Assembly (NCBI RefSeq): GCF_030161395.1
Contig: NZ_BSST01000001.1
Location: forward strand, 3,472,001 to 3,536,000
Reading direction: 5' to 3'
DNA from: Thalassotalea insulae
Lineage (GTDB): Bacteria; Pseudomonadota; Gammaproteobacteria; Enterobacterales; Alteromonadaceae
DNA: 64,000 nt
Both the position numbers and the translations under genes were made by a program. Of the stretch, positions 51,609 to 60,737 are shown piece after piece. Under the pieces are notes generated by a model. The model had not been told where the DNA came from and did no database searches. It was given only the letters and a program-made list of their open reading frames with translations. Every line of letters begins with the position of its first letter. Positions within the stretch are counted from its first letter, which is position 1.

Positions 51609-54404
51609 TTATTGACAACCATCAACATCAAATCGTACCACTAATGAAGCGCCACTGGCATCGCCTGATACTTTGATATAGCCCCAGTATTGGCTTAAAT
51701 CACTCAAATAAATACACTCATTGTTGCCAGGGTTGGCTGATTGGCCGTCATTATTTGTGCCATTAGGCCAGCCAGAATTGCTAAATTCAATATCTAAGTT
51801 ATTGTCGCCATGAGCGGTGACTATCGCTATGTTGTCATGTCCGTTCACGTCAGCGACACTGAGCCAAATGGTCGAATTCTCAGCTAAACAAACCGCTTGA
51901 TCTGCAACTAACTGCCCACTGGAAATAGCCGCTTGCTGAGCACAGGCATCTTCTACCGCAGGAATTTCTGGTGCGTCAAAGCTTGCCATTAGGTAGGTTT
52001 GATAGCTGTTATAGCCTCTGATCATGACGTAGTATGTTCCGCCTTGTACGTTGTCGATCAGGCACACTTCGGTATTACCGGTTTGCCATGGACGGCAATC
52101 GTAATCATTTGTGCTTGGTTCGCTGCCAAATTTAACATACATGTCAGCATCGCCTGTACCGCCTGAGGTGTCAAAGCGTAACCCTGTTGCTCCAGCGGGG
52201 ACATTGATAGCGTAGATGTTTTCTGAGCCTTCGTCGCCTGCAATGTTTAACCATGTTTTGTTGATTAAGGTATTGCTGCTGGTAGCTGTGATAGTGACGG
52301 TCGTTAAATCGCTATGGTGTGCGCCTTGATTATCCGTCACTTTTAAAGAGACATTGTATTCACCTGCTTGTGTGTAACTGTGGCTAGGGTTAGCTAAGGT
52401 ACTGGTAGTGCCATCACCAAAATCCCATAAATAGCTTTCAATAGTGCCATCAGTGTCTGTTGAGCCGTCACTTGAAAATGCAATTAGCTGATCAATTTGG
52501 CCCTGGTAACTGCCGTTAGCATTCGCTTGTGGGGCAATGTTGTCTGTCGGTTCGTTGCTTAAGTTTTGGCTCCAAGTGGTAAATTCAACGCCATAATTAG
52601 CTGCCCAGGTATCAATTTTATTTTTATAAGCACTCCAATTGCCGGCACGGGTATCTGCTATCATAGCTTTAACGTCAGTGAAGTGATTTTCAAACATAAA
52701 GCGTACGGCTAAGTAACCCCAGCGATAGATCCTGTCTTGATCAAAACCATCATAGTTAGTGGCAAATACTTCAGCTAGGGAGTAAGTAGAACCGTCAAAA
52801 ATGGTATCAATGGCGGCTTGATTGTTATCTTGTTTTGAGACATATTCAGCGACGCCTTCTGACCACCAAACGACATCTTCAGTTGGTGTGGAAAAATCAC
52901 CAAATAGGTCGAAGCGGCCATCTAAATAATGGACATATTCGTGTTCTAAATTCCAAATATAGTGATCCGGTTCGGCATAGCTTGCTTCATAGGCGACAAA
53001 ATTAGGGATATTAGTTTCACTCGATGGATCGCCTTCCAAATACATGCCGCCATTGTTGGTATTGATACCAAAAATATGACCGGCATATTTGCCGTAGTCA
53101 TTGGAGCTGTTAAAAATATTAACCTGAAGTTGAATATTATTATCACCCGGAATAGGTGTATTTTCAGTGGCTAATTTACTATGAAAATAGCTTTCTTCCG
53201 CTGCCATGGTTTGACAAGCTGAAGTTTGCTGAACAGTTGTTAAATTTTGTGAGCGAATTTTAATGGTCGGGCTACAAACATGTACTTGTGAAAGTGCCTG
53301 AGCTTCAAGTTGATCGATATAACCACAGATGCCGAAACTGCTACAGTCTCCGTAATAAGTCGCGGTTTCTGCTGCGCCTAACCATACGGCGTCACCAAAA
53401 CCATAAAGTTGGTAGTCTGAGTTAAATACTTGGGTGAGGGCACTAGTAACGGTTGATTGGATCTCACCGTCATACATTTTCAATCGACCCAGTTCTTTTG
53501 CAGCATTGGCGATTAAAAACTCAGCTTCACTATCTATCATCCATTGTTGCATCACGAAACTATGTAATAGTGACACTAATTCATTATCGTTAGCGATCAG
53601 AGATTTAAAGTTATCGTTATATTGGCCACGAAATAAAATGGTAAAAATGCCATTAACCGCACCGCGCATATTCCATTTATCGGCATAGCTTTGATCCCAA
53701 CGTGATAACCACTCTTTTACCACCGGCAAGTAAACATCTTGTTGCTCTGAGCTGTCCATGGTAATGATAACTTCGGATAACGTTTTACCGTGAGCGTCAT
53801 TATTTTGATAAAAATTTTCATTATTAACAAAGGCATCTAATGCATCTCTGACGGCTGGAGTAACCCATGACGCTAAACTAACGTTGTCATTATAAAACTC
53901 AGCGTAAAAACCAGCACGTAAATATAAAAATAACGCTTCAATATCAACATCGCCGCCGCCACTATAGTTTTGTGACAACCCTTTCACATGGTTAGCAACT
54001 GCAAGCATATTATCTGAAGTGAACGCTGCTTGTTGAATGTTTGAGCTAGCAGTAAATAAATCATTAACGCAGCTTGAGCCTTGATTTTTTAGCTGAGTGA
54101 TCAGAGTGTTACTGTTGCTAGTAGCAAAAAGGCTTAGATCACATGATGAACTAGCGGCACTGCTTGCCACATTATTCAATTGTGTAAATTTACTCTTTGC
54201 TAATTGGGGCTGTTTCTTTTTGAAATGGTGAGTTTCATTAGCGCGGTATTGACTTTGAGCGGTTGGCGCTCGTTCATCAATAGCTTGGTCAAGGCCATGA
54301 ATGTGCTGTTTAGCTATGGGAGCTTGTTGCGGTGCTCGTTCCACTGCCGCAATCGAGGTACTTAGCAATAGCAAGCTACTCGTCATTAATATTTTATTTA
54401 TCAT
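51609..54404 (-). CDS. Secreted M9-family collagenase with PKD and PPC domains
   Basis: A 931-residue exported metalloprotease. A signal peptide (about 1-19, MINKILMTSSLLLLSTSIAA) is followed by the M9 N-terminal activator-like region (about 85-400), then the peptidase domain with HEYVH at 488-492 in WNLEHEYVHYLDGRFDLFGD and the downstream Glu in WWSEGVAEYVS. A PKD domain follows (about 645-725: YLWDFGDGTTSTLANPSHSYTQAGEYNVSLKVTD), a PPC pre-peptidase C-terminal domain (about 740-835) and a further Cys-containing C-terminal domain. The arrangement matches Vibrio-type collagenases that digest native collagen. Export likely by Sec then type II secretion. A 9-bp inverted repeat lies upstream. 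Confidence 0.88.
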   Translation of the reverse strand: MINKILMTSSLLLLSTSIAAVERAPQQAPIAKQHIHGLDQAIDERAPTAQSQYRANETHHFKKKQPQLAKSKFTQLNNVASSAASSSCDLSLFATSNSNTLITQLKNQGSSCVNDLFTASSNIQQAAFTSDNMLAVANHVKGLSQNYSGGGDVDIEALFLYLRAGFYAEFYNDNVSLASWVTPAVRDALDAFVNNENFYQNNDAHGKTLSEVIITMDSSEQQDVYLPVVKEWLSRWDQSYADKWNMRGAVNGIFTILFRGQYNDNFKSLIANDNELVSLLHSFVMQQWMIDSEAEFLIANAAKELGRLKMYDGEIQSTVTSALTQVFNSDYQLYGFGDAVWLGAAETATYYGDCSSFGICGYIDQLEAQALSQVHVCSPTIKIRSQNLTTVQQTSACQTMAAEESYFHSKLATENTPIPGDNNIQLQVNIFNSSNDYGKYAGHIFGINTNNGGMYLEGDPSSETNIPNFVAYEASYAEPDHYIWNLEHEYVHYLDGRFDLFGDFSTPTEDVVWWSEGVAEYVSKQDNNQAAIDTIFDGSTYSLAEVFATNYDGFDQDRIYRWGYLAVRFMFENHFTDVKAMIADTRAGNWSAYKNKIDTWAANYGVEFTTWSQNLSNEPTDNIAPQANANGSYQGQIDQLIAFSSDGSTDTDGTIESYLWDFGDGTTSTLANPSHSYTQAGEYNVSLKVTDNQGAHHSDLTTVTITATSSNTLINKTWLNIAGDEGSENIYAINVPAGATGLRFDTSGGTGDADMYVKFGSEPSTNDYDCRPWQTGNTEVCLIDNVQGGTYYVMIRGYNSYQTYLMASFDAPEIPAVEDACAQQAAISSGQLVADQAVCLAENSTIWLSVADVNGHDNIAIVTAHGDNNLDIEFSNSGWPNGTNNDGQSANPGNNECIYLSDLSQYWGYIKVSGDASGASLVVRFDVDGCQ

Positions 54405-54721
54405 TATGTTAACCTTCTAGTTTTTAGTAAATATGTCGTACAAAAAGTTAAAATTATTGGTATTGGTTTAAATTTGTACGAAACAAAATTACTACATAAA
54501 TATATCGTATACAATATATTTGTAACAAAATATTAACGAAAGTGTTCATTCTAACACTGTTAATTGATTGCTATTTTTTCATGGGGATAACAATACATGA
54601 CGCAAAATAGAGCGTAGTAAAACTGATGTAAGGGTGATAAATTTGTCATTGATAATAATTAAGTGAAGTTAGTGCTTATTGTTGGGCTAATAAACTCAGA
54701 CTAAAAATATCTAGGAGCAAG
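54405..54721. other. Intergenic region upstream of the collagenase and ybgA genes
   Basis: An AT-rich stretch between divergent genes without a supported gene. It contains the promoter area of the collagenase with the inverted repeat at 54436-54481 and, near 54710, the ribosome site (AGGAG) of the ybgA-like gene. Nothing else is recognised. Confidence 0.6.
54436..54481. promoter_or_regulatory. Inverted repeat upstream of the collagenase gene
   Basis: TCGTACAAA (54436-54444) and TTTGTACGA (54473-54481) are perfect 9-bp inverted copies 28 bp apart, 32-77 bp before the collagenase start. It could bind a regulator as two separated half-sites. A related TCGTATACAATA occurs near 54506. Confidence 0.45.
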
Positions 54722-55675
54722 ATGAATACGATTAAAGAAGATATTGTTATCGGCATCAGTGCCTGCTTGTTAGGTGAAAAAGTACGTTTTGACGGCAGCA
54801 GTAAAACCTCTAATTTTTGCGTTAATGACTTAGGCCAGCATGTGACTTTTAAAACCTTTTGCCCAGAAGTTGCTGTTGGCTTGCCAGTCCCGCGCCCAAC
54901 TATTCGGCAAATTAAAGCGGATAATGTTATCAAGGTTTCTTGCCCTGATGGCACTAATGAGGTCACAGAAGCACTACGCAGTTATGGTGAAAAAGTCGCG
55001 ACACTTGCTACGCAGTTTAGTGGTTATATTTTCTGTGCGAAAAGCCCCAGCTGTGGCATGGAACGGGTGAAAGTTTATTCTCCTGAGGGGAATGCTTTAC
55101 CTGCTGATGGTATCGGTGTTTTTGCTGAGCAAATCATGCGTGCTCAACCTTTGTTACCTTGTGAAGAAAATGGTCGCCTAAATGATGCGGTGTTACGGGA
55201 AAACTTTGTTGCCCGGGTGTTTGCTTATCACAACTGGCAAAGCTTAGTCGCTGAAGGAATAACCAAACATAAGCTGATGGCCTTTCATAGTCGCTATAAG
55301 TATACTGTGATGAGCCATAGTTTAATTGCCTATAAAGGCTTAGGGCAATTACTAGCTCGTGCCGATCTACCCGTTGCAGAGATGGCTTCGCAATATATTA
55401 CGGGGTTAATGACGGCATTAAAAACCAAAGCGACACGGAAAAAACACGCTAATACCTTGTCTCATATTCAAGGTTATTTTTCTAAGCATTTAACGAAAAT
55501 AGAACGCAAAGAATTAACCGAACAAATTAAGGGGTATCGTCAGGGCTTATTACCGCTGATGGTGCCGATCACTTTAATCAACCATTACTTATTAAAACAT
55601 CCGAAAGAGTACCTTGCCCGGCAGGTGTATTTAAATCCTTACCCCCAGGCACTTAAGTTACGTTATGGCTATTAA
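54722..55675 (+). CDS. ybgA: DUF523/DUF1722 protein, YbgA-like
   Basis: A 317-residue fusion of two domains of unknown biochemistry. The DUF523 part (about 8-150) has the start IGISACLLGEKVRFDG, a PEVAVGLPVPRPTIR segment and SPSCGMERVKVY with cysteines. The DUF1722 part (about 190-310) has WQSLVAEGITKHKLMAFHSRYKYTVMSHS and the end LIRHP-like NHYLLKHPKEYLARQVYLNPYP. In enterobacteria ybgA neighbours phr, and it does here (30 bp before phrB), suggesting a role in DNA repair or light response; this link is by context only. Confidence 0.88.
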   Translation: MNTIKEDIVIGISACLLGEKVRFDGSSKTSNFCVNDLGQHVTFKTFCPEVAVGLPVPRPTIRQIKADNVIKVSCPDGTNEVTEALRSYGEKVATLATQFSGYIFCAKSPSCGMERVKVYSPEGNALPADGIGVFAEQIMRAQPLLPCEENGRLNDAVLRENFVARVFAYHNWQSLVAEGITKHKLMAFHSRYKYTVMSHSLIAYKGLGQLLARADLPVAEMASQYITGLMTALKTKATRKKHANTLSHIQGYFSKHLTKIERKELTEQIKGYRQGLLPLMVPITLINHYLLKHPKEYLARQVYLNPYPQALKLRYGY

Positions 55676-55705
55676 TTTGATGATTGAAGTTAAAGGAAGA
55701 TAACT

Positions 55706-57082
55706 GTGCTGTTATGGTTTCGTGATCATGATATTAGAATTCATGATAATGCAGCGTTTCATTACTTTTTACAACATGCTCAGCCACAAGATAAAGCAAT
55801 TTATTTTACCATGCCAAAGGTGTGGCGAGGTTATGACTGGGCCGCAATCAAGATAGACTTTTTACGTCGCCATCTAGCATTATTGCGCAGCCAACTCGCA
55901 AATTTTGGCGTTGAGTTACTGGTGATAGATGTTGATAGCTACCAACAACAAATAGACTATATAAGTCAGTATTATTGTCAGCATGATATTAAGTGCATAG
56001 TGACTAACCGCGAATTTGAACTGAATGAGCTACAGCGCGATCAGGCACTATTGTCGCAAGGACTTAAGTTTAAATTTTTTGAGTCTGACGTTATTGTGCC
56101 AAAGGGCAAATTGCTTAATCAGTCCGGCCAGATGTTTAAAGTATTTACGCCATTTAAAAAAGCCTGGCTCAGCTATGTTCGTGAAAACGGCTTTGAATAT
56201 TATGCTCAGGAGCAGCGACAAGCTGAGGATACTGAAATAGCTGATGAGCAAGCCAATCGAGTATCGAATGCCTGGCCGTTAGTGAATGTTATCGAGCAGC
56301 AGGTATTAGCCGATTTTTTTCAAAATAAATTAGCACACTATCATCAGCAAAGAGACTTACCCGCAATAAAGGGGACATCTGGCTTGTCACCTTATCTGGC
56401 AATTGGTGCGTTAAGTTCGAGATACGTATTGCAGTTGTTATTACAGCGTTATCCTGATTTATTGGTTGCGAGCGACAGCCCGGTATTTTCCTGGTTAAAT
56501 GAATTGATTTGGCGAGAATTTTATCGGCACTTATTGTTTCATTACCCGCAGCTGGCGATGCAGCAAAATTTTAATCGGCGTTATGATGGGCTTAAATGGC
56601 ATAATGATAAGCTATTGTTTCAGGCTTGGTGTGATGGTAAAACCGGTTACCCATTGATAGACGCTGCTATGCGGCAATTGCTCAAGACCGGATGGATGCA
56701 TAATCGCCTGCGTATGGTGGTGGCAAGCTTTTTAACTAAGCATTTATTAATTGACTGGCGTTGGGGCGAGCAGTTTTTTATGTCACATTTGATTGATGGT
56801 GATCTTGCGGCCAATAATGGTGGCTGGCAATGGGCGGCGAGCACTGGGTGTGACGCCCAGCCTTATTTTCGTATTTTTAATCCCATTCGTCAAAGTGAAC
56901 GTTTTGATCCACAAGGGGAGTTTATTCGCCGTTATTTACCTGAGCTGGAACACGTGCCTGAGAAACATATTCATTTTCCACATCAATACCTGGCGGATAA
57001 AGCTCATCATTATTGGCCGGCGATTGTTGAACATAAAAGTGCCAGAGAGCGGGCGTTGAGCTTTTTCAAGGCGCATGGTTAA
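55706..57082 (+). CDS. phrB: Deoxyribodipyrimidine photolyase (class I CPD photolyase)
   Basis: A 458-residue flavoprotein starting at GTG 55706 behind AAGGAAG. The N-terminal antenna domain (LLWFRDHDIRIHDNAAF) is followed by FAD-domain motifs: GLSPYLAIGALSSRYVL, SWLNELIWREFYRHLL, GKTGYPLIDAAMRQLLKTGWMHNRLRMVVASFLTKHLLIDW and the conserved DGDLAANNGGWQWAASTGCDAQPYFRIFNP, with Trp residues of the electron-transfer chain. It reverses cyclobutane pyrimidine dimers with blue light. It is the second gene after ybgA, probably one transcript. Confidence 0.95.
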   Translation: MLLWFRDHDIRIHDNAAFHYFLQHAQPQDKAIYFTMPKVWRGYDWAAIKIDFLRRHLALLRSQLANFGVELLVIDVDSYQQQIDYISQYYCQHDIKCIVTNREFELNELQRDQALLSQGLKFKFFESDVIVPKGKLLNQSGQMFKVFTPFKKAWLSYVRENGFEYYAQEQRQAEDTEIADEQANRVSNAWPLVNVIEQQVLADFFQNKLAHYHQQRDLPAIKGTSGLSPYLAIGALSSRYVLQLLLQRYPDLLVASDSPVFSWLNELIWREFYRHLLFHYPQLAMQQNFNRRYDGLKWHNDKLLFQAWCDGKTGYPLIDAAMRQLLKTGWMHNRLRMVVASFLTKHLLIDWRWGEQFFMSHLIDGDLAANNGGWQWAASTGCDAQPYFRIFNPIRQSERFDPQGEFIRRYLPELEHVPEKHIHFPHQYLADKAHHYWPAIVEHKSARERALSFFKAHG

Positions 57083-57187
57083 AGCTGAGGTATTTTATTA
57101 GCCGTTCAGAGTCGCGCAGTTGTTGTCGAAGAGCAATAAAGTGTCGAATCAATCAGTCTGACATCTAACGCCATGTTTATTTTCTGG

Positions 57188-57643
57188 TTAGAGAGCTCTC
57201 TCTACTGACATCGCAAGCTTTTCAATACCATGAGATGGTGTCCACCTTTTAAATTCAACAAAGCCATGCTTCTTGTATAAATTTATTGCGGGTAAATTTA
57301 CCACAGCAGTTTCTACAACAGCCACAGAATACTTAATTTTTTCTAAAGCAAAGCTTATTAATTTACTTGCAATACCTTTTCTAAAATAATGTGGATCAAC
57401 GGTTAAGCTATTAATGTCAAGCTGTTGTTCTTTGAGCTCAACCTCTAAAATTGCAGCGATGCTTTCACCCTCAATAAAACCATAAAACTGTGTGCTTGAA
57501 AGCTCTATATCTCTTACACTTCTTGATAGCGGGGGGAAATTTACAGTACCTATTAGTTGTGCTTCAATTTTATATGAACGTTGAAAAACATTAAAAATCT
57601 GTTTTGCTATTTCTTTATTTGAATTATCAAGTTTGATGATCAT
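57188..57643 (-). CDS. GNAT-family N-acetyltransferase
   Basis: A 151-residue protein with the GNAT fold: EGESIAAILEVELKEQQLDINSLTVDPHYFRKGIASKLISFALEK contains the acetyl-CoA-binding R-x-x-G-I-A motif, and NLPAINLYKKHGFVEFKRW is the C-terminal motif of RimI-like enzymes. The substrate is unknown. It lies between phrB (convergent) and the DUF2062 gene (45 bp upstream on the same strand). Expression from its own or the DUF2062 promoter is possible. Confidence 0.85.
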   Translation of the reverse strand: MIIKLDNSNKEIAKQIFNVFQRSYKIEAQLIGTVNFPPLSRSVRDIELSSTQFYGFIEGESIAAILEVELKEQQLDINSLTVDPHYFRKGIASKLISFALEKIKYSVAVVETAVVNLPAINLYKKHGFVEFKRWTPSHGIEKLAMSVERAL

Positions 57644-57688
57644 ACTTCGCCTAGACTTCGAATTTACATTATTATCAGAGCAGATTTA

Positions 57689-58198
57689 TTAGCGCTTTGA
57701 CCGCTTTTGCCATTCTTTCGATACAGAATAACGCCATAACGCCTGAATACCAAAGTACCCCAGTATTGAAAATAAGGTCGCTAACACACCGCAACCTAAT
57801 AAAAACGATGGTCCAATTGTCGACAGGCTGTTAACCACCCATTGCCAGCTGGCTTCAAAGACAAATTTTTGCTCAGGTGCTCCTAGTAACCAGGTCCCGA
57901 CTAAATAGCAAAAATAAAAAATAGCTGGCATGGTTAACGGGTTTGTGATCCATACTAGGGCAATCGACAGCGGCAGGTTCGCATGTACTATAATTGCCAT
58001 ACCCGCAGATAAAATCATTTGAAACGGAACCGGAACAAACGCAAAAAATAAACCAACGGCAAAGGCTTTCGCGACCGAACGGCGATTTAAATGCCATAAA
58101 TTACCGTTATGTAAAAGCTCACCAAAGATCTGCAAATGCTTATGTGATTTGATCGTATGGTGATCGGGCATGAATTTTTTAATGGTCTTTTTTGGCAT
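57689..58198 (-). CDS. DUF2062 membrane protein
   Basis: A 169-residue membrane protein with spans near 45-70, 75-100 and 128-152. WHLNRRSVAKAFAVGLFFAFVPVPFQMILSAGMAIIVHANLPLSIALVWITNPLTMPAIFYFCYLVGTWLLG is the DUF2062 signature, with the N-P-x-T membrane motif. Function unknown. In many gammaproteobacteria it lies next to the comEC-msbA cluster, and here it is divergent from comEC by only 28 bp, so their promoters overlap. Confidence 0.88.
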   Translation of the reverse strand: MPKKTIKKFMPDHHTIKSHKHLQIFGELLHNGNLWHLNRRSVAKAFAVGLFFAFVPVPFQMILSAGMAIIVHANLPLSIALVWITNPLTMPAIFYFCYLVGTWLLGAPEQKFVFEASWQWVVNSLSTIGPSFLLGCGVLATLFSILGYFGIQALWRYSVSKEWQKRSKR

Positions 58199-58226
58199 AA
58201 AGTTCTAATTAAGGAAAACAATCACT

Positions 58227-60644
58227 ATGGATTGGTGGTTAATGTCATTTTTCACTGGTGCACTATTGTCACTATTTTTACCTATAGTGCCAAGCTTATT
58301 TTACTTTGTTGTGACAATTGCACTGGCTTTGTTGATTTATTTTTTTAAAGCAACGCGCCTGTTGACTGGTGTTTTGTTAGGTAGTGCCTGGATGCTATGG
58401 TCGGCAGCGAGTTATCAGTCAGTACTTGAACAGCAGCAACAAAGGTTAAATTCTTCATCTTCTACTAGGGTAATCGTCGAAGGGGAGGTTGATAACATTC
58501 CCCAGTATAACAACGGGGTGCAGCGTTTTAATTTCATTATTACTCAGCTTAATAATGAAACCTTAGCACAGCCAATGAAAATTCGGCTGGCATGGCAGCA
58601 GCGTTTCACTGGTACGAAAGTAAATGCTAAGCCCGAGCAGCAAGCAACGTCTGTCAAGTTGCAGCCAAGAGCGCAAAAAAAGTTAAAACAAGGACAACAG
58701 TGGCGACTAACGGTGCGCATTAAGCCGCCACATGGCATGGCAAATTCAGGAGGTTTTAGTTATCAAACCTGGTTACGCCGCCACGGTATTCACGCTACTG
58801 GTTATGTGCTTGATCGTCAAATCAATCAATTACTGGCTGATACTCCTAGTTTGCGGCAAAGGTCTTACGATCAGTTAACGCCATTACTTGCCAAACATTC
58901 ACTCTCAGGTGTTGTTTACGCATTAACTTTTGGTGAGCGTAGCCAACTGACAAAACAGCAGTGGCAGGTATTAACGCATACTGCGACGCAACATTTAATC
59001 GCTATTTCTGGTTTACATCTGGGGTTAGTAGCGGCTTTTGGGTATTTTGTCTTCAGTGGTTTAGTGCGAGTTTTTCCGTTAACAAAGCTTCTTGCTAAGC
59101 GACAAGCTCTTTATTTTACTCAGCTGAATAACACTTACCTAGTGCTAGTTTTAACCTTAATGCTGACGGCGTTTTACGCTTATCTGGCTGGTTTTACGTT
59201 ACCGACGGTTCGGGCATTGTTGATGTTAGTGCTATTGTCGCTGGCAAAATGTGTGGGGCTTAAACTGACGTTAACACGCTGGCTTGCGCTTACCTTGTTT
59301 GTCATTAGTTGGTGTTATCCAATGAGTTTGATCAGTGCCAGCTTCTGGTTGTCGTTTTATGCCGTTAGTATTATCTTCTTATTGATTTGGCGGTTTGAGT
59401 GCTATTTTAAGTCAGTTATTTATACGGAACAAAACTGCTGGCAAAAGCTGCGTACTTGGATTACTCGTTTACTGGCATTACAGCTGGGACTAATTGTTTT
59501 CATGTTACCGCTCACCCTGTTTGCAAATAATCAATTGTCACTTGCAGCCTTACCAGCGAATTTGCTTGCGGTTCCTTGGATGAGTGTAACTAGTATTCCA
59601 ATGAGCTTAATGGCGGTATTAGCTTTACCGGTTAGCACTGAACTATCGTCAATATTACTTGATTTAGCAGTAACCAGCATTGAAGTTATCTGGCATTGGC
59701 TTAGTTGGTTAAGTCGTTTGCCGTACGCCAGTATTGATGTTTCGAACTTAGTTTATTTGGCGGCGGCATTATTGGTACTTGGCACTATGCTGTATTTAAC
59801 CACTGCCTGGTCTAAAGTTTATTTCATCGGCGCCCAGGCAATGGTGGTGTTGCTGTTAATGGCGTTAAGTTTGCCGATAAATGATGAAAAGCAGTGGCAA
59901 GTGAATGTGATGGATGTCGGTCAAGGTTTAGCTGTGGTGGTTGAAGCGAGCGAGCAAGCATTAGTCTATGACAGTGGCGCCAGTTTTCCATCCGGGTTTT
60001 CTATGGCTGAAGCCGTATTATCTCCCTATTTAACATCACAAGGTTATCAAGTATTAGATCTGGTGATTATTAGCCACGATGATAATGACCACAGTGGTGG
60101 CCTGACACATTTACAAGGTGAATTTACGATTAATCAACTGATCTATAATCAGTATCCTCAAGCAGAATCTTGTATTCAGGGAACAAAATTTCGCTGGCAA
60201 TTTTTAACAATTGAAATGTTATCGCCGAAGCAAAACAGGGTTGCCAATAATGATGATTCTTGTGTGATTAAAATTTCTGATGGTCACTTTAGTGTGTTGT
60301 TAACCGGTGATATCTCATTACAGGCAGAGCGTCAGCTCATAGTTGATTATTCGTACTCAGGGGTATTGAACAGCGATATGTTGATTGTGCCGCATCATGG
60401 CTCAAAAAGTTCGTCATCAGCAGATTTTATTCGTACCGTAGCGCCTAAGTTTGCCGTATTTAGTGCTGGATTCTTAAATCGCTGGCAAATGCCGACAGAT
60501 GAGGTCGTTAAACGCTATCAGCAACAAGGGGTCACTACTTTTAATACGGCTGAGCATGGCATGGTTAAAGTGGTGATTAATGAACAAGAGTTTAAGGTTT
60601 TGCCTTATCGACAGCAATTATGGCCATTTTGGTTTGCTAATTAA
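58227..60644 (+). CDS. comEC: ComEC/Rec2-family DNA uptake channel
   Basis: An 805-residue membrane protein. Early TM spans (about 8-28, 30-55) are followed by an OB-like region, the competence domain (about 215-490) with HLIAISGLHLGLVAAF, FYAYLAGFTLPTVRALLMLVLLSL and SASFWLSFYAVSIIFL, and a C-terminal metallo-beta-lactamase domain with MDVGQGLAVVVE, SHDDNDHSGG (His617) and VPHHGSKSSSS. ComEC carries single-stranded DNA across the inner membrane during natural transformation. It is the E. coli YcaI position: comEC-msbA-lpxK. Other competence genes are not in the window. Confidence 0.93.
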   Translation: MDWWLMSFFTGALLSLFLPIVPSLFYFVVTIALALLIYFFKATRLLTGVLLGSAWMLWSAASYQSVLEQQQQRLNSSSSTRVIVEGEVDNIPQYNNGVQRFNFIITQLNNETLAQPMKIRLAWQQRFTGTKVNAKPEQQATSVKLQPRAQKKLKQGQQWRLTVRIKPPHGMANSGGFSYQTWLRRHGIHATGYVLDRQINQLLADTPSLRQRSYDQLTPLLAKHSLSGVVYALTFGERSQLTKQQWQVLTHTATQHLIAISGLHLGLVAAFGYFVFSGLVRVFPLTKLLAKRQALYFTQLNNTYLVLVLTLMLTAFYAYLAGFTLPTVRALLMLVLLSLAKCVGLKLTLTRWLALTLFVISWCYPMSLISASFWLSFYAVSIIFLLIWRFECYFKSVIYTEQNCWQKLRTWITRLLALQLGLIVFMLPLTLFANNQLSLAALPANLLAVPWMSVTSIPMSLMAVLALPVSTELSSILLDLAVTSIEVIWHWLSWLSRLPYASIDVSNLVYLAAALLVLGTMLYLTTAWSKVYFIGAQAMVVLLLMALSLPINDEKQWQVNVMDVGQGLAVVVEASEQALVYDSGASFPSGFSMAEAVLSPYLTSQGYQVLDLVIISHDDNDHSGGLTHLQGEFTINQLIYNQYPQAESCIQGTKFRWQFLTIEMLSPKQNRVANNDDSCVIKISDGHFSVLLTGDISLQAERQLIVDYSYSGVLNSDMLIVPHHGSKSSSSADFIRTVAPKFAVFSAGFLNRWQMPTDEVVKRYQQQGVTTFNTAEHGMVKVVINEQEFKVLPYRQQLWPFWFAN

Positions 60645-60671
60645 AAGATACAGAGAAAAGGAAATCATGGC

Positions 60672-60700
60672 TTGGTTGCATCGCTAATACAGGCTAAAAT
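60672..60700 (+). promoter_or_regulatory. Predicted sigma-70 promoter for msbA-lpxK-ycaR-kdsB
   Basis: TTGGTT (60672-60677), a 17-bp spacer and TAAAAT (60695-60700) lie 38 bp before the msbA start. Prediction only. Confidence 0.4.
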
Positions 60701-60737
60701 AGCTAACTAATTCATTTTTATAATTTATGGGCGCTGG

